A stretch of 64,000 nucleotides of DNA from Opitutales bacterium (GTDB lineage: Bacteria; Verrucomicrobiota; Verrucomicrobiia; Opitutales; Opitutaceae): positions 33,411-97,410 of the forward strand of contig JABITN010000171.1 in NCBI GenBank assembly GCA_018700525.1. The letters run 5' to 3'. Shown here piece by piece: positions 44,060 to 53,805 of the stretch. The position numbers and the translations under genes were made by a program. The notes below the pieces were generated by a model. It did not search any database, was not told the DNA's origin, and saw only the letters and a list, made by a program, of their open reading frames with translations. Each line of letters starts with the position of its first letter. The stretch's first letter is position 1.

Positions 44060-46780
44060 TTAAACCCGTGACACCACTTTCCGTGCTTTGCGGATACTGA
44101 CGCTTACGACTTTGTACTCGGGGCACATAGCTTCCGTGTCGTGGACATCGGATGTGAGATCGTTGACCATTACTTCCGGGAAATGGAAGGTCGTGCTTAG
44201 GACGCCCTGTTTGATCTCGTCGGAAACTTTGGCCTTTATATCGATCTTTCCGCGTTCCGATTCGACGCAGACGATATCCGTATCTTCGATACCATGTTCG
44301 GCGGCATCATCGGGATGAATGAATATTACATCTTCTGTAACAATCTCTACATTCGCGGTACGACGCGTTTGAGCGCCGCAATTGTAATGTTCTAGATTTC
44401 GATTCGTCGTAAGAATGTACGGGAAGCGATCCTGGAGGTTCACGATTTCTTCGCTTTCTTTGAAAGCATTGAAGGCAAACAATCCTTTGCCTCGTCGAAT
44501 GGTGCCTTGGTGAAGAATCTTCGTGTCCTGTCCATCGGCTGTTACCGGCCACTGCTTGCCGTTATCGCCAAGCTCTTCCCATTTGATTCCTGCGAAAAAT
44601 GGAACGATGCGTGATACTTCTTCGAGAACTTGAGCAGGGTCGTAATCCGGTTGATCCACTCCCATCCGGTTCATCATATCCACTACGATTTGCCCGTCTG
44701 GCTTCGTTCCTTCAAGCGGTTCGACCACTTGATTTACGCGCTGTACGCGTCTCTCACCGTTGGTGAACGTTCCGCTCTTTTCAAGGAAAGATGCTCCGGG
44801 TAGCACGACATCCGCAAGCTCAGCGGTTTTCGTCATGAAGAGTTCTTGGACAACCAATAGATCCGTCGAGCTCAATGCTCGGGCCACTTTTTTACTGTTC
44901 GGATCGGTCTGGACCACATCTTCGCCGATTATCCAAAGGGCTTTCAGTTTTCCTGCCAAAGCCGCATCAAACATTTCCGGAATCTTGTATCCGATTTCAG
45001 TTGGCATTTCCGTTCCGTAAAACCCTTCGTAACGACTGATCATCTCAGGATCCGTCACGTCTAAGTATCCAGCGCCCTGATGCGGTTGAACGCCCATATC
45101 AGCTAAACCTTGAACATTGTTCTGTCCGCGAAGCGGATTAACCCCTACTCCACGTCGACCGATGTTTCCGGTCAGCATAGCCAGATCCGCTATTTGCATA
45201 ACGGCGAAAGTCCCCTGCGAATGCTCGGTAACTCCAAGGCCATGAAAACTCATCGCGTTGCCGCCGCTCGCATAGGCTATGGCCGCGGCTTTTACCTCTT
45301 CGCGAGGAACGCCGCTTATCGATTCCATCTCGTCGATGTCGATATTCAGCAATGAATCCTTAAACTCTTCGTAACCTTCCGTCTGCTCGGCGATGAATCC
45401 ACTATCAACCAATCCTTCTTTGATGATGTAATGCATCATCATATTCAATACAGCCACGTTCGTTCCTGGACGAAGCTGCAAGTGATGAGTAGCATAAAGG
45501 GCCAATTCGGTCCTTCGCGGATCGATCACGATCGACGTTTTTCCGGATATCTCAAACTGCTTCAGCTTCGCACCCGTCACGGGGTGTGCTTCCGTTGCAT
45601 TTGCACCAATTACGAGAATCGCATCCGTATCCTTGATGTCGTCGATTGAGTTCGTCGCCGCTCCCGTACCTAGAGTACGCTGCATTCCCAAGGCCGTAGG
45701 GGAATGGCAAACACGGGCGCAACCATCGATATTGTTCGTTCCGACAATTGCTCGGAAAAATTTCTGCATGAGGTAGTTTTCCTCATTGGTGCAACGGGCT
45801 GACGAAATACCAGCCATGGAATCCGGTCCAAACTCCTCTTTGTATTGCGTTAGGCGCGATGCGATAAAATCGTAAGCCTCATCCCAGGTCGCTTCCTCGT
45901 GGACGCCGTTGCGCTTGATCAGAGGCGTACGAATACGATCTTCGTGATTATAGAACTTGAAAGCGAAACGCCCTTTCAAGCAGGTATGACCCTGGTTTAC
46001 CTCGGCATCGTAAGGAGCTTGAATTCCTTTAATTACGTCGCCCGATGTAGCCACATCTAAATTACAGCCAACGCCGCAATACGTGCAGACGGTGCGCGTC
46101 TTTTTCGTATTCGCAATCGACTTGGACTGGAAGACATCCGAGATGGCCGCCGTAGGACACGCCTGAGAACAGGCTCCACAGCTAACGCACGCACTTTCGT
46201 CGAAGCTTTGATCGAGTCCTTTGACTATACGGCTATCGAAGCCACGTCCCGCCATGCTCAATACAAACTGCCCCTGGACTTCGTCACAGGCACGGACGCA
46301 GCGGTAGCAATTGATACACTTGCTGAGGTCCGAGGTCATGTAGGGATGACTCAAATCCTTCTCTCGATCGAGATGGGTCTCGCCCTCTGGATAGCGTACT
46401 GAATTAATGCCGACCCGAGCCGCCACGGTCTGCAACTCGCAATTGCCATTCACTTCGCAGGTCAAGCAATCGAGCGGATGGTCGGTCAATACGAGCTCGA
46501 TGATGTTCTTGCGAAGGCGTTGGACGTTTTTGGAATCCGTGTAAATGTACTGCCCTTCCGCAACTGGCGTATGGCAAGACGCGAAGGTCTTGGCCGGACC
46601 GTTCTTCTCGAGCGCGACATCTACGCTGCAAACGCGGCAAGATCCGAATGGTTCAAGATTCGGAGCATCACACAATGTCGGAATCACATCCGAACCGAGC
46701 GCCCGACGGGCGAAGGTGATCATCGTCTCGCCCGCTTCGATTTCGTGGGGCTTGTTATTGAGGTAAGCTATCTTAGACAT
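44060..46780 (-). CDS. NAD-dependent formate dehydrogenase catalytic subunit (molybdopterin, Cys type)
   Basis: 906 residues. Domains in order: a NuoG-like [2Fe-2S] domain (PNLEPFGSCRVCSVDV), a His-Cys cluster region (HPLDCLTCEVNGNCELQ), two [4Fe-4S] clusters (CINCYRCVRACDEVQG and CVSCGACSQACPTAA), then the molybdopterin oxidoreductase core with its own cluster (CTYCGVGCNLDV). The active-site motif reads GCARVCHSPTALGMQ, so the molybdenum/tungsten ligand is Cys, not selenocysteine. It oxidises formate to carbon dioxide (or the reverse) and passes electrons to the NuoEF-like partner. It overlaps the upstream gene by 8 bases. Confidence 0.93.
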   Translation of the reverse strand: MSKIAYLNNKPHEIEAGETMITFARRALGSDVIPTLCDAPNLEPFGSCRVCSVDVALEKNGPAKTFASCHTPVAEGQYIYTDSKNVQRLRKNIIELVLTDHPLDCLTCEVNGNCELQTVAARVGINSVRYPEGETHLDREKDLSHPYMTSDLSKCINCYRCVRACDEVQGQFVLSMAGRGFDSRIVKGLDQSFDESACVSCGACSQACPTAAISDVFQSKSIANTKKTRTVCTYCGVGCNLDVATSGDVIKGIQAPYDAEVNQGHTCLKGRFAFKFYNHEDRIRTPLIKRNGVHEEATWDEAYDFIASRLTQYKEEFGPDSMAGISSARCTNEENYLMQKFFRAIVGTNNIDGCARVCHSPTALGMQRTLGTGAATNSIDDIKDTDAILVIGANATEAHPVTGAKLKQFEISGKTSIVIDPRRTELALYATHHLQLRPGTNVAVLNMMMHYIIKEGLVDSGFIAEQTEGYEEFKDSLLNIDIDEMESISGVPREEVKAAAIAYASGGNAMSFHGLGVTEHSQGTFAVMQIADLAMLTGNIGRRGVGVNPLRGQNNVQGLADMGVQPHQGAGYLDVTDPEMISRYEGFYGTEMPTEIGYKIPEMFDAALAGKLKALWIIGEDVVQTDPNSKKVARALSSTDLLVVQELFMTKTAELADVVLPGASFLEKSGTFTNGERRVQRVNQVVEPLEGTKPDGQIVVDMMNRMGVDQPDYDPAQVLEEVSRIVPFFAGIKWEELGDNGKQWPVTADGQDTKILHQGTIRRGKGLFAFNAFKESEEIVNLQDRFPYILTTNRNLEHYNCGAQTRRTANVEIVTEDVIFIHPDDAAEHGIEDTDIVCVESERGKIDIKAKVSDEIKQGVLSTTFHFPEVMVNDLTSDVHDTEAMCPEYKVVSVSIRKARKVVSRV

Positions 46781-48446
46781 GTGAACCCTCCTGGTTAAAG
46801 TATTGCTTCAGCTCTTCGCCGAAATACTGCAGCGCGTTTTTGACCGGTAACGGAATGCCGCCCCCGTGGGCGCAAAGCGATGCGGTTTCAAGTGTGTGCA
46901 AAAGGTCATCGAACAATTCCATATCGATTTTATAATTACCCGAATTCGCCGACTCGAGCATTTCATGAGCACGTTTCGTACCCAGACGACATGGAAAGCA
47001 CTTCCCGCAACTTTCCACTGCCGCAAATTCCATGAGTTTTTCCAAGTAAGTCATCATTGGGAACGATTCCGGAATACACACGACTGAAGCATGCCCGAGA
47101 AGAAAACCTCCCGAAGCGAACGACTCGAAATCGATGCTCAATTCGTCAATCTTGCTAACCGGAACGATTCCGCCCAATGGGCCGCCGATATGCAGCGCTT
47201 TGATTGGTTTAGTGAAGCCGCCGCCGAGATCGTTCACGACCGTTGAAAGCGACGTTCCCATTTCGACCTCGTAGATACCAGGGCGATTAAAATAACTATC
47301 CAAGCTAACGAGTTTCGTTCCGTTGGATTTTTCGGTTCCCAGCCTCGCGAACGCCGAGCCGCCATTTTGAATAACGTAAGGCACCGTTGCGAGCGTCTCT
47401 ACATTGTTTACGATGGTCGGTTTATTGAAGAGTCCCTTCTGAGCTGGGAATGGAGGCCTCACGCGCACTTCCGGGCGCTGGCCTTCTATGCTGCTGATCA
47501 ATGCGGTCTCTTCGCCGCAAATGTACGAACCCTGCCCTGGCACGATCTTGAAATCGAAATCAAAACCGGCCCCGTTCACATTCTCGCCAAGAAGTCCCGC
47601 GTCGCGGAAATCCTGAATCGCCGCCTCCACGATCGGAAAGGCCTCCGGATATTCCGCGCGAATGTAAAGCACGCCCCATTGGGCTTTCATGCAATAAGCG
47701 GCGATGATCATACCGGAAAGTACCGCATGCGGCCTTTCCTCGAGCAGGTAGCGATCAGAATACGCGCCAGGATCGCCTTCATCCGCGTTGCAAATAATGA
47801 ACTTGAGATTGCTTTCCGTATTTCGAGCGAACTCCCATTTCACTCCCATTGGAAACCCTGCTCCGCCGCGGCCACGAATGCCTGCCGCTTTCACATCGTC
47901 AAGCACGTCGCTCGAGTCTTTGGCCAAGGCCGTTTTGAGCAACGCCGCATAGGAATCCATACCAGGAAATTCCGTCATGAGCACCGACTCGCCTTGGCTA
48001 TGCATCGCGTAGCGATCGACATTCATCTCTTCGCCGCCCTCCAGGACTGCATCGAGCTGCCCTTCGCCTAAAGCGCTGTAGTTCTTTCCCGCAAAATGAA
48101 ACGCCCCATTCTCATGACAACGCCCGAGACACGTCATGTGACCGATTTCGTCGGGCTTAAACCGTGTCTTCAGCTCGTCAACCAAACCATCTTGAGTGCC
48201 TGCGCACAAACACGCTGAGCCATTGCAGACATATACCTTCTTGCCCTTATTTTCCGGTTTAAGGAAATCATAGAAGGTCGCCGTACCGTAGACGTTGGCC
48301 TTTCCAACGAGAAATTCCTCCGCGAGCCGCTCCATATCCTGCGGCGAAGGAGTGCCTTCTTCTGCCGCTGACGCGTCGCCGATCTTAGAAAACAGATTTT
48401 CCAGGACGCCTTTACGGCCGCCCAGTTCGCTTAAGTTCTTCGACAT
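46773..48446 (-). CDS. Formate dehydrogenase diaphorase subunit, NuoE-NuoF fusion
   Basis: 557 residues from the Met at 48446. The N-terminal 150 residues are a NuoE-like thioredoxin fold with [2Fe-2S] ligands in VCNGSACLCAG and CLGRCHENGAFHF. The remainder is NuoF-like: GRGGAGFPMGVKWEFA (NADH/FMN site), ICNADEGDPGAYSDRYLLEE, and the [4Fe-4S] motif SCGKCFPCRLGTKRAHEML with a later Cys (LCAHGG). It receives electrons from the catalytic subunit and reduces NAD, or the reverse. The frame extends 7 residues further upstream to 48467, which is less likely. Confidence 0.92.
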   Translation of the reverse strand: MSKNLSELGGRKGVLENLFSKIGDASAAEEGTPSPQDMERLAEEFLVGKANVYGTATFYDFLKPENKGKKVYVCNGSACLCAGTQDGLVDELKTRFKPDEIGHMTCLGRCHENGAFHFAGKNYSALGEGQLDAVLEGGEEMNVDRYAMHSQGESVLMTEFPGMDSYAALLKTALAKDSSDVLDDVKAAGIRGRGGAGFPMGVKWEFARNTESNLKFIICNADEGDPGAYSDRYLLEERPHAVLSGMIIAAYCMKAQWGVLYIRAEYPEAFPIVEAAIQDFRDAGLLGENVNGAGFDFDFKIVPGQGSYICGEETALISSIEGQRPEVRVRPPFPAQKGLFNKPTIVNNVETLATVPYVIQNGGSAFARLGTEKSNGTKLVSLDSYFNRPGIYEVEMGTSLSTVVNDLGGGFTKPIKALHIGGPLGGIVPVSKIDELSIDFESFASGGFLLGHASVVCIPESFPMMTYLEKLMEFAAVESCGKCFPCRLGTKRAHEMLESANSGNYKIDMELFDDLLHTLETASLCAHGGGIPLPVKNALQYFGEELKQYFNQEGSHV

Positions 48447-48517
48447 AACGGTGATATAAGAGAGCAAATCGTATTTTTTAAAGAATGAACTAACATAAAC
48501 CCCTCATTCGATCCCTT

Positions 48518-48547
48518 TTATACAAAGTTATATCCCAATTATACAAA
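48518..48547 (-). promoter_or_regulatory. Two TTTGTATAA boxes 21 bases apart upstream of the formate dehydrogenase operon
   Basis: On the minus strand the 9-mer TTTGTATAA occurs at 48547-48539 and again at 48526-48518, exactly two helical turns apart and 72-101 bases before the start codon. It could be a tandem operator, or one box could contain a -10 element. No experimental or family support. Confidence 0.3.
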
Positions 48548-48741
48548 ATGTCCAATTGAGAGCTTTCTTCGCCGATATCCACCAGCCAAATCGAATCCCG
48601 CTAAAAATCACGCTGCTCCGCCCTTCAGCTAAGCTCATGAACGCCGCCCCGCCCTAGCTACGCGAGGGACTCGCGTCGATGCCCTTCTTTTCGAATTTCG
48701 AGCCGCTACCCCCAAACCGCTTTTTCGTCCTCACGCATCAC

Positions 48742-50217
48742 TTAAAGCTCAAGCCACTTCTTGTAAGCATCGATCTTCAAAACCGGATCGTTGCTGGTTT
48801 TCATTTGATCCACCATCGAATCGGTCAGTTCTTTCCGAATCGCCGCGTAATTAGGATCCAATGCGTAATTCACTAACTCCTCGGGGTCTTTTTCCAAGTC
48901 GAACAACCACGGGTCATCCTCCGTCGAAAGCACTAGCTTGTAGCGGTCGCTAATAGCAGCGACCCAACGCGAATCGTATTCCGTCGATCGAATGTAAACG
49001 ATACGATCCGTATTCGCTTCAGCTTTCTTACTTCGAAATTCATCTGCAAGATCCACTCCGTGAGCTGCGGGCAAGGTTCCTTCGAATCCCATTAAGTTCA
49101 TCATCGTCGGACCAAAGTCGGTTGTAGTCATCGCCGAGCGAATAACTTTACTCGGTGCCACTGCTTTCGGATACTTTACGATAAACGCCACGCATGCGGA
49201 TGTTTCGTAAGGGAGCCCTTTGTTATGCAAACGGTGCTCGCCCATCAAGTCGCCGTGATCCGAGGTGAATACGACAATCGTATCTTTTTCGAGTTTGTTC
49301 TCTTTCAAAAAGCCCAGCAGTTTTCCTACGTTGTCATCGATTAATTGCACCATTCCAAAGTAATTAGCCATACTCTGCTGCTTCAGCGCCTGGGCCCAAA
49401 TGAAGTTACTCGATTTTTGAGAAACCCAAGCGGGCGTTTCCGATTCGCTTTTGAACATCGTAGCGGGCGAATCGAACTTGAGGTGATTGAAGCGCGTGTC
49501 ATAGGGAGCTCTTACCGTATTCGGACCATGGGGATCCGGCAGGCTCATCATTACGCAAAACGGTTTATCCTTGTTTGCTCGAATAAAGTCGATGGACCGA
49601 TCCATCAAAAAATCCGTCGCATAGCTCTTTTCATCCGCTCCATTCAAGCCATATGACGGCAGCCCCTTTTTATCGACCGCTCCAACCTTAGGCCCCTGAG
49701 GCGTATCCACAAAACGCTTATAGTGCCCTCTGTTATACATGTACGTATTATCTTCGAAACCAAATTTGCGCGCTGGAGCCCATCCCGGCTTAGCGTTTCC
49801 ATCCAAATGCCACTTCCCAACATAACTCGTCGCATACCCTTTTCCCTTCAAGACTTGAGCAAACGTTAGAACATCGTCATTCATCGGCATATTGTTTTGC
49901 GGCACCCCAGTCGCATACGGGTACAAACCACTTAAGAGTGACGCTCGCGAAGGTGCGCAGACGGGAGTCGCCGCGTAAAAGCTCGTCAAGAGCGTCCCTT
50001 CCTTCGCTAAAGAATCAATGTGCGGCGTATCCACTTTGACGCCCTCACCCCAAATAAACGACTCCGCATCGGATAGCTGGTCACGGTAGCACCCCAGAGT
50101 TCGAAAGTTGTGCTCATCCGTGTAGATAACCACCAAATTTGGCGTCTTCGCCGCAGCGGCCCATTGAACTGCCGAAAATAACGAAAGTAAAACCAGGGGT
50201 AGTCGTCGTTTGATCAT
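48742..50217 (-). CDS. Type I sulfatase (formylglycine-dependent)
   Basis: 491 residues from the Met at 50217, which begins a signal peptide (PLVLLSLFSAVQWAAA). The formylglycine motif is PVCAPSRASLLSG with Cys87. Metal-site residues appear in NLVVIYTDEHNF and in VVFTSDHGDLMGEH. YVGKWHLDG carries the usual Lys/His pair. It should hydrolyse a sulfate ester, probably of a polysaccharide, outside the cytoplasm. It is divergent from the SGNH/hydrolase fusion gene, with a gap of about 95 bases that may hold promoters for both. The frame extends 22 residues upstream. Confidence 0.93.
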   Translation of the reverse strand: MIKRRLPLVLLSLFSAVQWAAAAKTPNLVVIYTDEHNFRTLGCYRDQLSDAESFIWGEGVKVDTPHIDSLAKEGTLLTSFYAATPVCAPSRASLLSGLYPYATGVPQNNMPMNDDVLTFAQVLKGKGYATSYVGKWHLDGNAKPGWAPARKFGFEDNTYMYNRGHYKRFVDTPQGPKVGAVDKKGLPSYGLNGADEKSYATDFLMDRSIDFIRANKDKPFCVMMSLPDPHGPNTVRAPYDTRFNHLKFDSPATMFKSESETPAWVSQKSSNFIWAQALKQQSMANYFGMVQLIDDNVGKLLGFLKENKLEKDTIVVFTSDHGDLMGEHRLHNKGLPYETSACVAFIVKYPKAVAPSKVIRSAMTTTDFGPTMMNLMGFEGTLPAAHGVDLADEFRSKKAEANTDRIVYIRSTEYDSRWVAAISDRYKLVLSTEDDPWLFDLEKDPEELVNYALDPNYAAIRKELTDSMVDQMKTSNDPVLKIDAYKKWLEL

Positions 50218-50312
50218 ACAAAATAAATGCGACAAGCAAGAGACTAAGCCGAGAAAATTATCATCAAACCTGGCTATTGCCAAAACTCTCCCAATCCCTT
50301 CACCTCTACTCC

Positions 50313-51827
50313 ATGAATTCTCGTTTCTTTCCCCTCCATTTTATTGGGCTGTATTTGGTCTTCACTATCGCGGTCGCCAACGCCCAGGTACGCCCCACAT
50401 CCATCAGTCCCATTTCGAAAATGGAGCAATCCTGGTGGAAAGAGCGTCATATCGAAAAACTGGCCGAGGCCCAGGAGCGTGGCAACAAGGCACAACTTCT
50501 CTTTATCGGCGACTCAATAACTCACGGTTGGAACAAAGGTCTCTGGGCTGAAGCTTTAGGAAGATACGAACCATTCAATCTCGGCTTCAGCGGCGATCGG
50601 ACCGAACATGTTCTCTGGCGGATCCAAAACGGAGCTCTCGATAATCTCTCTCCAAAAGTAACTGTATTGATGATCGGGACGAACAATACCGGTCAAGGCG
50701 AAGGACAACCGGCGGACGAAACCATCCAGGGCATCGAAGCGATTATCGACGAGATCAACCAGCGTCTTCCAGATACAAAACTCATCGTGCACGCTGTTTT
50801 TCCGCGGGACCACAAAGCCGACGGCAGAAAACGATTAATCAACGATTCCATAAATCAAGCCCTACCGGATATCGCAGTCGCAAAGAACGCCGAGTTTCTA
50901 AACATCAATCATCTCTTTCTCGAAAAAGACGGCACGCTTCCACGCAACATCATGCCCGATTTCCTGCATCCAAACCAAGCAGGCTACGAACTCTGGGCCA
51001 AAGGTCTACAGTCCACACTTACCCATCATTTTGGTGCACCCCACAAAGCGATCGATCCCATTGAAATCTCGCTCTGGCCAAACAGCGTCCCCAACCCGCA
51101 CGATTCGAATCTTATCCAATCCAATGAAACCAGCGGAGGTGTAACCCGCATCACCAACGTAGCGAGCCCAAGTATCACTCTCTACAAATTAAATGGGCGG
51201 CGGCTCATACCCACCGTCCTAGTGTGCCCAGGCGGTGGATACAGCAAATTGGCATGGGACAAAGAAGGAACCGAAATAGCCAAATGGCTTAACTCCGTTG
51301 GCATAACAGCCGCAGTGCTCAAATACCGAACTCCCAATAACCGCGAAGGAGCTCTGCAAGACGCTCAACGAGCCTTTGGCCTTATCCGAAGTAAAGCGAC
51401 CGAGTGGAATCTCGATCCTAATCGAATCGGTATACTCGGCTTCTCTGCAGGCGGTCACTTAGCGGCTACATTGAGCCACAACTGGAAGACACGCGTCTAC
51501 CCCAAGACAGACCGGGCTGACTCAATCTCATGCCGTCCCGATTTCACAGTGCTGATCTATCCAGCCTTTCTCGGTGACAAAGACCTTAAGCTAACATCAG
51601 AAATAGACATTGGCCCAGAAACGCCTCCCGCATTCATCGCCCAAGCTCAGAATGATCGAAAACATATCCCCAGCGCCATCGCTTATTTCACCGCATTGTA
51701 CAAAGCCAACATCCCATCAGAAATTCATATTTTCCCTACAGGCGGCCATGGTTTCGGACTCCGGGACTCAGCCTACCCCGTCTCCAACTGGCACGAACTC
51801 TGCCGCGATTGGCTATTGAGACTTTAG
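50313..51827 (+). CDS. SGNH esterase fused to alpha/beta-hydrolase, secreted
   Basis: 504 residues with a signal peptide ending near residue 24. Domain 1 (about residues 30-245) is an SGNH/GDSL esterase: LLFIGDSITHGWN (Ser68), NLGFSGDRTEHVLWR, MIGTNNTGQGEG and PDFLHPNQAGYELW with the catalytic Asp/His. Domain 2 (about 250-504) is an alpha/beta-hydrolase: VCPGGGYSKLAWDKEG, the nucleophile elbow IGILGFSAGGHLAATLS, Asp in AQAQNDRK and His in FPTGGHGFGLR. Both catalytic sets look intact. It probably removes acyl groups from a polysaccharide, working alongside the neighbouring sulfatases. Confidence 0.92.
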   Translation: MNSRFFPLHFIGLYLVFTIAVANAQVRPTSISPISKMEQSWWKERHIEKLAEAQERGNKAQLLFIGDSITHGWNKGLWAEALGRYEPFNLGFSGDRTEHVLWRIQNGALDNLSPKVTVLMIGTNNTGQGEGQPADETIQGIEAIIDEINQRLPDTKLIVHAVFPRDHKADGRKRLINDSINQALPDIAVAKNAEFLNINHLFLEKDGTLPRNIMPDFLHPNQAGYELWAKGLQSTLTHHFGAPHKAIDPIEISLWPNSVPNPHDSNLIQSNETSGGVTRITNVASPSITLYKLNGRRLIPTVLVCPGGGYSKLAWDKEGTEIAKWLNSVGITAAVLKYRTPNNREGALQDAQRAFGLIRSKATEWNLDPNRIGILGFSAGGHLAATLSHNWKTRVYPKTDRADSISCRPDFTVLIYPAFLGDKDLKLTSEIDIGPETPPAFIAQAQNDRKHIPSAIAYFTALYKANIPSEIHIFPTGGHGFGLRDSAYPVSNWHELCRDWLLRL

Positions 51828-52167
51828 GCAACAGCTTAGTGGAATCAGTTTTTTAACAACGCTTCGCTTGTTGTTTCTACGAAGCAAATAGGTGCCCCTG
51901 CGGGCCAATAGGTCTCATCGTCTACGAAAACGCTTATCGAATAAGCCCTTTCGAGCTATCAATACTACGTTGCCAGGGTACTATAGTATACCGGAAAAGC
52001 AGAAAATGGGATATCCGTCATTCAAATACGACCGCCTATGAAGGGATGATTTCCGAGCTAGGTCACGTAAATTCATTTCACGCACCCTCGATCTTCAGCG
52101 ATGAACGATCCAACGAGATCGCTAGATCGCAAAAAAACAAACTCTATTTCTTTCGGACGCCGAAAGT
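51828..52167. other. Intergenic gap between convergent genes
   Basis: About 340 bases between the fusion esterase and the second sulfatase. No gene, repeat or clear terminator was recognised. Confidence 0.55.
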
Positions 52168-53724
52168 CTAAAACTTCAACTCTGCCTTTATTGCATCGAA
52201 TCCCGCAGGATCGAAAAGCGTCTTTCCTTCATTCATTTGATTCGGACCGGGCGTGCTCCTACCCTTTTCAACATAGCTTTTCAAGAGAGCGTACAGCTCT
52301 CGAGTTTTGTCCGGATTCGATTGATATACATTCTTCGTTTCAGATGGGTCTGTTTTCAAATTAAACAACTGTATCGGCGGGAGATCCATTTTCTTCGTAT
52401 CCGCTGGCCTTGGATAACTCCAACCGCCAGAACCTGGGCACAACGCCAATTTCCAATCCCCCTTCCGTATAGCAAAAGAGCCATTGATAGAATGATGAAT
52501 CGTAGCCTCGCGGACCTGGCCGGACTTGCCCTTCAACGCTGGGAGGAAACTCACGCTATCTTCGCCCGCATTCGCAGGCGTCTGAGCACTCGTAATTTCG
52601 GCGACCGTCGCGAACAAATCCGTCAGGCAAATAGTAGCGTCCGACTTCCCTGTTTTTCGAATTCCTTCCGGCCAATGAGCCACAAAAGGTACCCGGTGAC
52701 CAGCCTCGTAGATATCAGCTTTATGCCCACGGTACACAGCGCCCGGCTTGTGTCCGACTGCATCCAGTTCCTCGAAAACCGCCCGAGGAGAACAGCCATT
52801 GTCGCTCGTGAAAATTAACAGCGTGTTTTCAGCAACTCCATTGCGCTTCAACGCATCCATCACTTGACCGATATGCCAATCTACCTGCTGAACGAAATCG
52901 CCATATCCATTAGTACCGCTTTTTCCCTGAAACTCTTTCAATGGAAGGATCGGGGTGTGAGGACTCGGAAGCGGTAAATAGAGAAAGAATGGCTTTGCGG
53001 TTTTCGAGCGCTCGTCGATATAATCGATTGCGCGATTGACGAAATTCGGGGTCACCTGCAGATGCTCGAAATCCGCTCCAGTTGGACCTTCGCGCCAAAA
53101 CCCTTTGTAGTCTTTATTAATGGTAATCCGATTTGGAGCAGCGGTTACTTTTCCGTTTTCAACATATACATACGGATCCATATCGAGAGAGCCGCAATGT
53201 CCATAATAGTAATCGAATCCCAAAGCATCTGGTCCATTGGCAACGGGTTTCGAATAATCAATTAGGCGTTTGTTTTTCTTACCCACTCCCACGATGCCAT
53301 CGTTCGCCGCTCCTTCTTTGAATTGAAAATCCCAACCCAAATGCCACTTGCCGATCATCGCAGTGTGATAGCCCTGCCCTTTCATCAAATCGGCCACCGT
53401 GTAGCGCTCGGTATCAATCAGGTGGTCAGACGACCCGCCAAGCACTCCGCGCTTCAAACGGCTACGCCAGCTATAGCGCCCTGTAATCACTCCGTAACGC
53501 GTAGGCGTACAGACAGCTGATCCAGAATGCGCATCCGTAAACCGAATACCTTCCGAAGCAATACGGTCGAGGTGGGGCGTATTGATTTTTCCGTCCGCGT
53601 TATTGCAACTCAAGTCGCCATAGCCGAGGTCATCCGCCAGAATAAAAACGACATTGGGCTTCGCCGCGCTCAGATTCAAAGCGGCTCCTACTAGCCCCAA
53701 TAAGGTCAAAAGCATTGATTTCAT
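52168..53724 (-). CDS. Type I sulfatase (formylglycine-dependent), second
   Basis: 518 residues from the Met at 53724, giving a signal peptide (LLTLLGLVGAALNLSAA). The formylglycine motif is AVCTPTRYGVITGRYSWRSR with Cys72. Metal ligands lie in NVVFILADDLGYGDLSC and LLIFTSDNGCSPRAVF; MIGKWHLGWDF follows the family pattern. It resembles arylsulfatase A-like enzymes more than the first sulfatase does. Substrate is unknown but likely a sulfated glycan. It lies downstream of the damaged SGNH paralog on the same strand. Ten more in-frame residues upstream are possible. Confidence 0.93.
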   Translation of the reverse strand: MKSMLLTLLGLVGAALNLSAAKPNVVFILADDLGYGDLSCNNADGKINTPHLDRIASEGIRFTDAHSGSAVCTPTRYGVITGRYSWRSRLKRGVLGGSSDHLIDTERYTVADLMKGQGYHTAMIGKWHLGWDFQFKEGAANDGIVGVGKKNKRLIDYSKPVANGPDALGFDYYYGHCGSLDMDPYVYVENGKVTAAPNRITINKDYKGFWREGPTGADFEHLQVTPNFVNRAIDYIDERSKTAKPFFLYLPLPSPHTPILPLKEFQGKSGTNGYGDFVQQVDWHIGQVMDALKRNGVAENTLLIFTSDNGCSPRAVFEELDAVGHKPGAVYRGHKADIYEAGHRVPFVAHWPEGIRKTGKSDATICLTDLFATVAEITSAQTPANAGEDSVSFLPALKGKSGQVREATIHHSINGSFAIRKGDWKLALCPGSGGWSYPRPADTKKMDLPPIQLFNLKTDPSETKNVYQSNPDKTRELYALLKSYVEKGRSTPGPNQMNEGKTLFDPAGFDAIKAELKF

Positions 53725-53805
53725 GGTAACTCGCATCCGTTCACACAAACGCATTTTCCACTTTGGCCAAGCGTGAAACGAAAGAATCGCTCACGTTACC
53801 GCGCA

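Noticed and set aside
44060..46780. Possible selenocysteine formate dehydrogenase
   Set aside because: The active-site position reads Cys (CARVCHSP) with no in-frame TGA, so it is the Cys type.
47367..48071. Plus-strand frame of 234 codons
   Set aside because: It lies fully antisense to the NuoE-NuoF fusion gene, whose motifs are unmistakable.
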